A stretch of 9,348 bases of DNA from JAHDWY01 sp964632865. Lineage in GTDB: Bacteria; Hydrogenedentota; Hydrogenedentia; Hydrogenedentales; SLHB01. The first letter of the stretch is position 1; the number at the start of each line of letters is the position of its first letter. The stretch is from positions 1 to 9,348 of the forward strand of contig CAZWDH010000270.1 in the NCBI GenBank assembly GCA_964632865.1, read 5' to 3'. Below the pieces are notes generated by a model, which was not told the origin of the DNA, searched no databases, and saw nothing but the letters and a program-made list of their open reading frames with translations. A program made the translations under genes and the position numbers. Shown here piece after piece: positions 1 to 6,413 of the stretch.

Positions 1-1035
1 CGAGCCCATGGCCGCGGTCCGGAATTCCGGCCTATCAATTGCAGCGCCATTTCCCCATTCCTGCTGGAATCCGAGTTGTTCGGACATCTCAAGGATTCCT
101 CCGACAGGGCGACCAAGGACCGCGCGGGACTTTGGAAATCCGCCAATAATGGCACGATCTTTCTCGATGAAATCGGGGACCTCAACCTGGACCAACAGGC
201 CAAGATACTGAGGGTTCTCGACACGAACGCGGTGAAGCCGGTCGGGTCGGATGAAGAAGTTCCGGTGCGCGCACGCGTGATCAGCGCAACCAACCGCGAC
301 CTCTACAGCATGATCCGGGACGGCCGTTTCCGGGAGGACCTGTTCTTCCGTCTGAGCGTTATACCCATTCAAACTCCGCCGTTGCGGGAACATCCCGAAG
401 ATATCCCGGTCATTGCGCGATGGCTGTGGTCGGACATAGTCGGGAAATCGGCGCCTTCGCTTTCGGGTGACATTCTGGCCTGTCTCAGCGAATACACGTG
501 GCCAGGAAACGTGCGGGAACTGAAATCCATTCTATCCTCGTTGCGCGGGTATTTCGGCGTCCGTCCACGAACCCGGGATCAATTTGAGACCGTCATGTTT
601 CTCAAGGGTCAGCCTGCAGCCATCGCGTCTCCCCCCACTGCGCGACAGTCGGCCACCCGCTCACGGGCCGAATCCTTCCAACATCTCCAACGCGTCGATG
701 GCGTGCTGCGGGGCATCGAGGTCTTCCTGAAAGCGTTAAGCGGCCGCCGCGCGATTCGGGATACAATGGACGCACAAACCGCCCTGGGCGAACGGCACCG
801 CGAACTGGCGCATCTGTGTCAGAAACCGTTGCTGTTCGCGTCCCCCAAGACGTTTGACGCCGTATACGGCGCCTGCGGAAAGATCGCGTACCTCTTGGAT
901 TCCCTGCAGACTGGCGTCGCGTCATCACCGCGAAATGCCACGCGGCAACTGATCAAAGAGGTCCAGTCCACGCGCACCAAAGTGCAAAGGGCGGTCGACG
1001 GGCTTATGCCCAAATCGAGAAACCAGCGGAGTTGA
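1..1035 (+). CDS. Sigma54-activator-type AAA+ ATPase lacking GAFTGA (5' end missing)
   Basis: The reading frame is open at the window edge, so the N-terminus and Walker A are not visible; 344 residues remain. The core matches bacterial enhancer-binding protein AAA+ domains: NCSAI and LLESELFGH at 13-29, Walker B TIFLDEIGDL at 52-61, sensor I SATNRDL (N98), arginine-finger region FREDLFFRL (R111, R117), PPLREHPEDIP at 126-136 and sensor II WPGNVREL (R172). ATP binding and hydrolysis are therefore likely. At 32-37, where sigma54 activators carry GAFTGA, the sequence reads DSSDRA with no length change, so contact with sigma54 is unlikely. No Fis-type helix-turn-helix follows. Residues from about 200 to the end are an unrecognised, Arg-rich, probably helical region. 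I infer an AAA+ motor put to another use, perhaps in a conflict or signalling system. It could also be a decaying regulator, but the intact ATPase motifs argue against that. Confidence 0.9.
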   Translation, partial: RAHGRGPEFRPINCSAISPFLLESELFGHLKDSSDRATKDRAGLWKSANNGTIFLDEIGDLNLDQQAKILRVLDTNAVKPVGSDEEVPVRARVISATNRDLYSMIRDGRFREDLFFRLSVIPIQTPPLREHPEDIPVIARWLWSDIVGKSAPSLSGDILACLSEYTWPGNVRELKSILSSLRGYFGVRPRTRDQFETVMFLKGQPAAIASPPTARQSATRSRAESFQHLQRVDGVLRGIEVFLKALSGRRAIRDTMDAQTALGERHRELAHLCQKPLLFASPKTFDAVYGACGKIAYLLDSLQTGVASSPRNATRQLIKEVQSTRTKVQRAVDGLMPKSRNQRS

Positions 1036-1400
1036 AGTTCAGGGGCAACGGCGGGGAGCCTACTATGGACGAGTCAGGGCAAACCGAAGAAGATACGTCT
1101 GATTGCACTCCCATTTCGTGCGACTTAGACTCTTGTAGTCATCCGTCGGCAAACTCCCTCTCTTGTGCTTTGGCGGCTCACGTTGGGGAGTCTCGTCGGT
1201 GGACACCCGTATCTGTCAAACTTCTGCTGCCTCCCCGGCATAGCCGGGAGGTCTCCCGTATTAACGCTATGACGACTGCGATTCAAACGCAGACAGATCG
1301 CCGGAACGGTGTTCTTCCGGGTACTATAAACCCACGACAAAGAATTGAAGTTAGAAGCAGTTGTTCGGAATCAAAACCCAAAGAGGAATTAACGCAGCAA
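1036..1400. other. Convergent intergenic region with clustered inverted repeats
   Basis: This stretch lies between the stops of the AAA+ gene (+) and the TIR gene (-). The right half holds several inverted repeats, described separately at 1230-1320. The left half contains a Shine-Dalgarno-like GGGGAG six bases before an ATG at 1065, which opens a doubtful reading frame. There is no T-run after any hairpin, so a classical intrinsic terminator is not seen on either strand. I recognise no tRNA or known structured RNA. Confidence 0.6.
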
Positions 1401-1565
1401 TTACGATCGGCGGTCCCAAAAATCCTTCGTTGTGATTTTCGAGAGCCTGTGCGTGAATACCGATACAAAAGCGAGCGTAACCCCGCCAGCGCACAACGCG
1501 CCCGAGCTTACCCGCGCGGACGCCGATTCGGGCGCGTTCATGGTCAGCGCCCAAAGGCCGGATAG
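1065..1565 (+). CDS. Doubtful ORF, 166 residues, overlapping the TIR gene antisense
   Basis: I do not recognise this product. In its favour, GGGGAG ends six bases before the ATG, and the frame follows closely on the AAA+ gene; a longer version starts at a TTG at 1032 that overlaps the AAA+ stop. Against it, the last 165 bases run antisense through the coding 3' end of the TIR gene, and that part is rich in Arg, Pro and Ser, as a shadow frame would be. The first 60 residues contain five cysteines but no recognisable domain, and the inverted repeats at 1230-1320 lie inside it. Most likely it is non-coding or only a short leader-like peptide. Confidence 0.18.
   Translation: MDESGQTEEDTSDCTPISCDLDSCSHPSANSLSCALAAHVGESRRWTPVSVKLLLPPRHSREVSRINAMTTAIQTQTDRRNGVLPGTINPRQRIEVRSSCSESKPKEELTQQLRSAVPKILRCDFREPVREYRYKSERNPASAQRARAYPRGRRFGRVHGQRPKAG
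1230..1320. repeat. Cluster of three hairpins with one competing arm
   Basis: Hairpin 1: CTCCCCGGC (1231-1239) pairs with GCCGGGAG (1243-1250) around a three-base loop, with one C bulged. Its right arm also forms a perfect palindrome with what follows, CGGGAG-GT-CTCCCG at 1245-1258, so two structures compete for the same arm. Hairpin 2: CTGCG-7-CGCAG at 1276-1292. Hairpin 3: CCGGAA-8-TTCCGG at 1301-1320. The cluster sits between convergent genes, where it could protect 3' ends or act as a bidirectional terminator, although no U-tract follows. A REP-like element or a small structured RNA are alternatives. Confidence 0.6.
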
Positions 1566-3311
1566 CACGCCAATTAGTATACCGACCCTGCACGCAGTGA
1601 ACATTGCCGACTGCCACATTCGGACCGGCACAGCAAACGCCCGGATATAGAAGAAGCACATGAGCATTAGCACGGCCGCAGTCAGAGAGCGCGCACTTTC
1701 CGATGCGAGGCCATTTCTTGTGGCGATTGCTGGCAACACTAGAAAAGCGTGGGCCTTCAGATACTTGCGGTCTACCGGAAAGTCCTTCAGTTTCAGTGAG
1801 AAAATGGGTTCCGCCAGTATGATGAATACCAGCGCCCCAACTGCCCACGCCATGATGGATCCCGTACCGCGGTAGAGACCCCACATCAACATAAGCATCC
1901 AGATCACGAGCAACGTGTTCCGCGGGTCCGGCATGGTAGGCAGACCAAGTTTTGGGTCGACGAGGTACGCTGCAAGTTGCGCGCCGGGAAGAAACAGGTT
2001 TGACAGGCAGCATTCGCAAGTAGTCGAGTGTTCGAAAGTCGTGGGCATATTTCTGTTTTGTAGTCGCTCGAACTCCGCCCTCAATGATGATATCTTGACG
2101 CGCTTTCGTTCCGAGCAGTGTGGAGTCATACACTCCGCCTCATGGTGCCCGCAATTCTCACAGGTTCCGAGTTGGATTTGACCGCGATCAAGCTTCTGTT
2201 TGCAGTTGCTACAATGGCACCAGACAAAGTCTTGGTCGCGCGCGGCGCGCCGAAAACCGTCAATCGTGCTCAAGAGGTGCTGCGTCACACCGTTCTCAAA
2301 CGGGTCTTCGTTAAGTTCCTCGAGCGGATTTGTAAGGCTCATCACGGCCCGGTCGATCCCCGGCAACAGCGTATAGAAACGCTGCAACGCCCCCGGAACG
2401 TAGCAGAGTATCTCGATCTTGGGAATCGTGGGGTGATCGCTGATCACGACGGCGTACCGGTAAAAGCCAATCGATTTCGTACTCTGAGCCGAAATTGCAA
2501 GGGCGGTGACCCTACTCGACTCTGATTTAATCTTGTGGTACCCGACAAGCCGGTCACAGCCAGGTACGACGGAGAGCCGCCGTACGTGGTCCCACAGGCA
2601 GGCTTCTATCAGGTCGTGAAGCCGTGAATCGGTCTCGGCAGATGGGGCTTCGCGCGAGCCAAGAATCCCACGGACTAACTGTTCGTTGCCAACCAAGGAC
2701 TCTGAGAAGCGAAGGGTTAGAACCTCGCCCCACTTCCCGCGCCACGTGAGCGGGACACCTGTATCTTGCTCAAACCAGCCGGGAGGCGAGAACAAGACTG
2801 AGGTTGCAAAGGACAGCGTGCGACCTCGAACGGATGATGCAAGAATTGGCAGGTGGACCATATCGAGCCAGAAGTTGTCCCCAAACGTTACCGGCTTAGT
2901 CCCGAGACGCTCTGCGAGTTTACCGACAACATCCTCGACTTTAGTGTAGACACCCAGAAGCCCCTGCAATTGGCCAACATGGGCTGTCGCATCGAACTCC
3001 GGGTCCAGACTAAAGAGGACGCATGGGATGCCGAGGGACACGATGGACTGGAACTCCATCAAGGTCCATTTTGACTTGAAGTATTCGGGTTCCGCAAGGA
3101 CCACTGCCGCTGCGGACTGTTCCAATGATCGCTGCAGGAGTCGTTGCAGTAGTTTCTTCGACGGATCAGCTTCGATGGCCAGCGCATCCTTTGCGTTGAT
3201 CGAATGATCCGAAAGCCACGGAACAAGCCCCGAAAACATCAAGTCCCGAAATATCCTGCCCCCAATCGTAAAGTGAATCCGCCGAAAGGATATGAAGACC
3301 TGGCTGTTCAC
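1401..3311 (-). CDS. TIR-domain, zinc-binding, multi-pass membrane protein
   Basis: 636 residues. The N-terminus (about 1-135) is a TIR domain: VFISFRR at 5-11 is its first strand, LVPWLSDHSI follows, and SKWTLMEF at 80-87 places Trp82 four residues before Glu86, the position of the catalytic glutamate in NAD+-cleaving TIRs. Residues 140-360 are a soluble region I cannot assign. A cysteine-rich stretch follows: C365, C367, C370, C384, C387, C394, C399 and then C432, C434, C435, probably one or two zinc ribbons. The C-terminus (about 464-622) has five or six hydrophobic segments, so the TIR and zinc regions probably sit at the cytoplasmic face. The start is a GTG with GAGG three bases upstream, a short spacing, but an in-frame TGA four codons upstream and the TIR strand at residue 5 support it. 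The small zinc-ribbon gene lies 182 bases upstream on the same strand. I infer an NAD+-consuming or signal-making effector tied to the membrane. Confidence 0.88.
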   Translation of the reverse strand: MNSQVFISFRRIHFTIGGRIFRDLMFSGLVPWLSDHSINAKDALAIEADPSKKLLQRLLQRSLEQSAAAVVLAEPEYFKSKWTLMEFQSIVSLGIPCVLFSLDPEFDATAHVGQLQGLLGVYTKVEDVVGKLAERLGTKPVTFGDNFWLDMVHLPILASSVRGRTLSFATSVLFSPPGWFEQDTGVPLTWRGKWGEVLTLRFSESLVGNEQLVRGILGSREAPSAETDSRLHDLIEACLWDHVRRLSVVPGCDRLVGYHKIKSESSRVTALAISAQSTKSIGFYRYAVVISDHPTIPKIEILCYVPGALQRFYTLLPGIDRAVMSLTNPLEELNEDPFENGVTQHLLSTIDGFRRAARDQDFVWCHCSNCKQKLDRGQIQLGTCENCGHHEAECMTPHCSERKRVKISSLRAEFERLQNRNMPTTFEHSTTCECCLSNLFLPGAQLAAYLVDPKLGLPTMPDPRNTLLVIWMLMLMWGLYRGTGSIMAWAVGALVFIILAEPIFSLKLKDFPVDRKYLKAHAFLVLPAIATRNGLASESARSLTAAVLMLMCFFYIRAFAVPVRMWQSAMFTACRVGILIGVLSGLWALTMNAPESASARVSSGALCAGGVTLAFVSVFTHRLSKITTKDFWDRRS

Positions 3312-3493
3312 GTGCCTCGTTCACAGCGTGGTGCAACTGTTGTTCCACGCATCCCTACGTAAACTCTACTTTGCGTCTTGACATTTAGGAAGCCTTTGAT
3401 TTCATTGATAGTCCGCTGGACATGTGGACATGGAGACTTCCCCGCTTCCAAGTTACATAGCACCGATCATTGATGCCGCGTGCTGACAATCTG

Positions 3494-3823
3494 TCACCCA
3501 GACAGCCACCTATATGCATAGAAGCCTAGAACTATCAATACGCACAGCAGCCCGTAGAAGATCGCAACAAACAATTTGTTCGCAACCAATCGATTCTCGG
3601 GCGACCTTTTCGCGTTGTTCATCGCCCCTGCAAGTGTGTTGATTACGGCATTCTTTGCGCAGGGAGGGCACTCGTGAGCAGCGAACCAATCAGCACCTTC
3701 TATGTCTACGCCGCCGGATTCCAAAGCGAGTGCCGTTGTGCGGGCACCCGGATGTCCGTGATCGCTCAGGCTGTACTCTTTTCCACAAGTCCTGCATTTC
3801 CGTTTCTTTGTCCACTCTGACAT
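3494..3823 (-). CDS. Small zinc-ribbon protein with C-terminal membrane helix
   Basis: 109 residues, family not recognised. Two CxxC pairs, C10/C13 (KCRTCGKEYS) and C52/C55 (HECPPC), would form one zinc ribbon. A single hydrophobic segment follows at about 84-105, with a short YRWLSG tail, which suggests a tail-anchored protein with its zinc domain in the cytoplasm. I chose the ATG at 3823 because AAAGGG lies nine bases upstream and the protein then begins just before the ribbon. A longer version from an ATG at 3901 adds 26 unconvincing residues and has no visible Shine-Dalgarno site; a GTG at 3826 is also possible. It lies upstream of the TIR gene on the same strand, and both encode zinc-cysteine plus membrane proteins, so they may be co-transcribed and interact (inference). 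Confidence 0.72.
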   Translation of the reverse strand: MSEWTKKRKCRTCGKEYSLSDHGHPGARTTALALESGGVDIEGADWFAAHECPPCAKNAVINTLAGAMNNAKRSPENRLVANKLFVAIFYGLLCVLIVLGFYAYRWLSG

Positions 3824-4091
3824 CACTTCTTGCCCTTTCCTCCAGTGAGGCGCCGGTCGCGAAAAGTGCCCGTTCCCTACGCAATTGACCGCGCCAACCA
3901 TATTTGTAGCAAGGCCACTTCATCGCAGATTCTGTCGAGAGCGAACGCATACTCGCCATTTGGAGGTCAGCTTGTCAAGCGAAGGATAGTGGGGCCGGAC
4001 GAATTGTATGCGCCTTTTGCCCGACACGATCATCATCGCCCCGGTTCTCGGGTCGAACTCAAACCAAGCATCGTTCTTAAGAGATCAAACG

Positions 4092-4123
4092 GCCCACAAC
4101 CCGAAGGTTGCCGGACGGTGGGC
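4092..4123. repeat. Imperfect two-tier hairpin in intergenic DNA
   Basis: An outer six-base stem, GCCCAC (4092-4097) with GTGGGC (4118-4123), encloses an inner stem AACC-CGAA-GGTT (4098-4109); eight bases bulge on the right side. On the plus strand AAAAAT follows. On the minus strand a short T-run precedes the stem rather than following it, so it is not a terminator for the minus strand. Function unknown. Confidence 0.45.
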
Positions 4124-4427
4124 AAAAATCTTAACTCGCCGCTCTCCCAGAGTGCGAAACAATGCACTGGTAACCTAGATAGTAGTTACATATGGCCAAT
4201 AAAAGCTCTTTCGTATCGTATTGCGCACCGGCAGATGAGGGGAATGAATAGCCGACGTCAACGAACGAAAGCGTATTGATCAGCTGCAATCGTTCTGGCG
4301 ATAGATGCACCTACGCCTAGTCCTTCGCAATGGTCAGTGGCATCTCCTCATTTGCACCCGCCTCCGTCATTCCATACCATGACCAACGCGTATTTTGGGT
4401 GCAGCAATCGTTGGCTCGTTGCCGTAT

Positions 4428-4432
4428 GAGGG
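4428..4432 (+). promoter_or_regulatory. Ribosome binding site that decides the SLOG gene start
   Basis: GAGGG directly abuts the ATG at 4433, leaving no spacer, but stands six bases before the in-frame ATG at 4439. The normal spacing favours initiation at 4439, which shortens the protein by two residues. Confidence 0.65.
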
Positions 4433-4438
4433 ATGTCG

Positions 4439-6316
4439 ATGACTGCAAGTTCTGGGAAGGATAAGGCCGCTGCTTCGTCAGTCTCCGCATTTCCGCCCGG
4501 CGCGATTCCTTTTGAACTTCGTATTGGCGTCACGGGGCACAGAAAGCTTGCGGACCCAGATGCGGTGCGGCGAGCGGTGGATCGGTTGCTGGACCACATT
4601 CAGCACGTCATGGAATCGGCGGCGGCACATCCTCACAGTCCGAAAGCGGGTGGGCAGACGTGGAGCAAACGGTTTGACCGGGCCTTGCTCGCCGCGTTGC
4701 GGATGGTGTGGCGGAAGGTTCCGCCTTCTCCGGCGGTGGTGGAGCCGTCCATGCGGACGCCGTTGCGGTGGTGTGTCGTGTCGGCGCTGGCGCAGGGGGC
4801 GGATGCCATCGTGGCGGAGGCGGTGTTGGCGCGGCCGGATTCCCGGTTGCGCGCGATCCTTCCGTTTGACGCCGAAGAATATGGCACGGATTTCATGAGC
4901 CAGGAACATCTCGACACCTTTCATCGATTGCTCGCGCGCGATCCCGGCGCGCGCGTAGTCGGCGCGGTTGACGGTACGAAAGCGTCACGCAACCGCCTGT
5001 ACCGCGAAGCAGGGGAAGCCGTGGTTCACGGGTGCGACATCCTGATCGCAATCTGGGACGGCGAACCGGCGAAGGGCGAAGGCGGCACGGGGGACATCGT
5101 CCAGCACGCGTTGGAGCATGAGCGATTAACGCTGTGGATCAATGCGAAGAACTCGGAGTTGCCGGTGAAACGGCTCGTGCCGCGGGGCAAGATCGATCGC
5201 GAGTCGACAAGGCCGATCGCGTGGACGACCGCCGAAGTACCCACCATGGCCAAGGGGTTGAGCCTGGGGTTTCACCAGATTTCGGCGTACAACCGTGACA
5301 TGGCAGTCGGCACGGACGCGGTCGCGCAGAAGTTTACGAAAAAGCGCACTGAGATCCTGGACGCGGCCCGGAAAAGCAACTTGCCCGAACCGGCACTCGG
5401 CGAAGGCACCTGGAAAGCACTGGCCCACTATTGCCGGGCCGACCTGCTCGCGCTGCATTACCAAGCCCTCCATCTGCGCAGCGCGAAAGGGCTGTATCAA
5501 CTCGCAGCCACGGGCGTCACCGTGTCCGTGATCCAAGTGATGTTCTTTCCCGCCTGGTATGGGCTCGTCGCGCTGGAAGTCGCCGCCATGCTGGCCGTGC
5601 TCATCATCCTGCGTATCTCGCGAAAGGAAACCTGGCACGAGAAGTGGCTCCATGACCGCCACTTTGCCGAGCGCCTGCGCGGCCGGATGTTTCTCGATAT
5701 GCTCGGTGAAGACCCGAGTCATGGAGACGCACGCGCCGCGACTTCACTGGCCTTCTACCGGCGGCCGGCGGACTGGGTGACGCTCGCATTCGCCAATCTG
5801 GAACTGCCGCCGCCCCAGCCCCCGCAAAACGAAGCCGAATGGATCGCGCTCCGCGATTTCATTCACGCCCATTGGGTGAACGACCAGGCGATGTACCACA
5901 TCGGAAACGCGGAAAGGAAGGCAAAGCCGCCGAAACGCACCCACTGGATCGGCGCGGGACTCTTCACGCTAACCCTGCTCGCGGCATTCCTCCATGCCAT
6001 CGGCGTGGGCCATGGCGCGCACGATGCCGATCACGGCATTTCGACCGGCACCGCGTTGCTGTTCGCGATCACCGTGCTGCTTCCGCTCTGGGGCGCGACC
6101 TTGCACGCCATCGACACCCTGCTCGATTGGCACCGCATCGCCAGCCGCTCCGAACGCATGGGCCGCCTGCTCAGCGACGTGGCAGAAGACCTGAGCCGCG
6201 CTCAAACACCCGACGAAATTCGCGCCCAGGTTCGGGCCGCCTACGAAATCATGGCCACTGAAAACCAGGAATGGGCCGCGTCCCTGGCGTTCCGTGGGCC
6301 GACCTTGCCTGCGTAG
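4439..6316 (+). CDS. SLOG-domain protein fused to four-helix SLATT-like membrane region
   Basis: 625 residues. Residues 1 to about 235 form a SLOG (DprA/LOG-related Rossmannoid) domain. Its signature pieces are IGVTGHRKL near 29-37, VVSALAQGADAIVAE near 113-127, the LPFDAEEYGTDF strand, and CDILIAIWDG with GEGGTGD at 199-219, whose glycines would contact a nucleotide-type ligand. Membrane segments pair up at about 353-370 and 373-393, then 504-521 and 535-556. About 105 soluble residues separate the pairs, and a helical tail with ENQEW at 608-612 ends the protein. This resembles the SMODS/SLOG-associating membrane (SLATT) effectors, in an enlarged four-helix form. By analogy the SLOG domain senses or processes a nucleotide signal and the membrane part alters membrane integrity; that role is inference. 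The loop between helices three and four is rich in His and Asp. The next gene follows after 97 bases on the same strand but has its own promoter candidate. Confidence 0.87.
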   Translation: MTASSGKDKAAASSVSAFPPGAIPFELRIGVTGHRKLADPDAVRRAVDRLLDHIQHVMESAAAHPHSPKAGGQTWSKRFDRALLAALRMVWRKVPPSPAVVEPSMRTPLRWCVVSALAQGADAIVAEAVLARPDSRLRAILPFDAEEYGTDFMSQEHLDTFHRLLARDPGARVVGAVDGTKASRNRLYREAGEAVVHGCDILIAIWDGEPAKGEGGTGDIVQHALEHERLTLWINAKNSELPVKRLVPRGKIDRESTRPIAWTTAEVPTMAKGLSLGFHQISAYNRDMAVGTDAVAQKFTKKRTEILDAARKSNLPEPALGEGTWKALAHYCRADLLALHYQALHLRSAKGLYQLAATGVTVSVIQVMFFPAWYGLVALEVAAMLAVLIILRISRKETWHEKWLHDRHFAERLRGRMFLDMLGEDPSHGDARAATSLAFYRRPADWVTLAFANLELPPPQPPQNEAEWIALRDFIHAHWVNDQAMYHIGNAERKAKPPKRTHWIGAGLFTLTLLAAFLHAIGVGHGAHDADHGISTGTALLFAITVLLPLWGATLHAIDTLLDWHRIASRSERMGRLLSDVAEDLSRAQTPDEIRAQVRAAYEIMATENQEWAASLAFRGPTLPA

Positions 6317-6353
6317 TCCGTTGGTTTCTCAGGTTCTGCTACGGGTGGCGCTT

Positions 6354-6382
6354 TTGACCTTCGGGTAGGGAAGTGTCATATT
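6354..6382 (+). promoter_or_regulatory. Sigma70-like promoter for the RyR-ATPase gene
   Basis: TTGACC (6354-6359, five of six matches to TTGACA) and CATATT (6377-6382, four of six to TATAAT) are separated by exactly 17 bases. Transcription would start near 6389, giving a leader of about 25 bases that carries the Shine-Dalgarno site. The gene can therefore be expressed independently of the SLOG gene. Confidence 0.6.
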
Positions 6383-6398
6383 CACTCACACGACGCGC

Positions 6399-6408
6399 GG
6401 AGGGGGAG
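6399..6408 (+). promoter_or_regulatory. Strong Shine-Dalgarno site
   Basis: GGAGGGGGAG ends five bases before the ATG at 6414. It is the strongest ribosome binding site in the window and fixes the start of the 855-residue protein. Confidence 0.75.
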
Positions 6409-6413
6409 TTGAC

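Larger units (their letters stand above)
3824..4438. other. Divergent intergenic region, no convincing gene
   Basis: About 600 bases separate the minus-strand zinc-ribbon gene from the plus-strand SLOG gene, so promoters for both should lie here, but I cannot pick convincing -35/-10 pairs. It holds an imperfect hairpin at 4092-4123. Two short plus-strand frames at 4192-4251 (19 codons) and 4254-4304 (16 codons) look like a broken gene end. A short minus-strand frame at 4036-3920 (38 codons, beginning MMIVSGKRR) has only a weak ribosome binding site. Longer frames here have implausible composition or are shadows of the neighbouring genes. The length suggests lost coding material or a regulatory region. 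Confidence 0.55.

Noticed and set aside
1276..1292. tRNA T-arm-like sequence (CTGCG, ATTCAAA, CGCAG)
   Set aside because: The loop is shifted by one base from the TTCRANY pattern, and no acceptor, D or anticodon arms flank it.
1351..2133. 260-codon minus-strand frame alongside the TIR gene
   Set aside because: It is another frame of the same strand over the zinc and membrane part of the TIR protein, where the main frame gives coherent CxxC groups and hydrophobic helices.
3377..3405. TTGACA near 3378 as a plus-strand -35 box
   Set aside because: The matching -10 is poor and the nearest plus-strand gene starts about 1 kb downstream, so there is no target.
3417..3432. Two tandem copies of TGGACATG upstream of the TIR gene
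   Set aside because: Only two copies of an eight-base unit, with no third copy and no promoter placed against it. It may be chance or a weak operator.
3920..4036. 38-codon minus-strand frame beginning MMIVSGKRR
   Set aside because: The upstream frame reads WFEFDPRTGA but meets a stop, with only a weak Shine-Dalgarno site. Too little to call a gene.
3830..4279. 149-codon plus-strand frame in the divergent gap
   Set aside because: It overlaps the start of the zinc-ribbon gene antisense, and the composition is Arg/Ser/Pro-rich without domain or ribosome binding site.
4478..4924. Long minus-strand frame inside the SLOG gene
   Set aside because: It is Arg/His/Pro-rich with no domain, and lies wholly antisense to a gene with clear SLOG motifs. 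GC-rich shadow frame.
5126..5722. 198-codon minus-strand frame across the SLOG-membrane gene
   Set aside because: It has no recognisable motif, and the plus strand here encodes the first membrane helix pair. Shadow frame.
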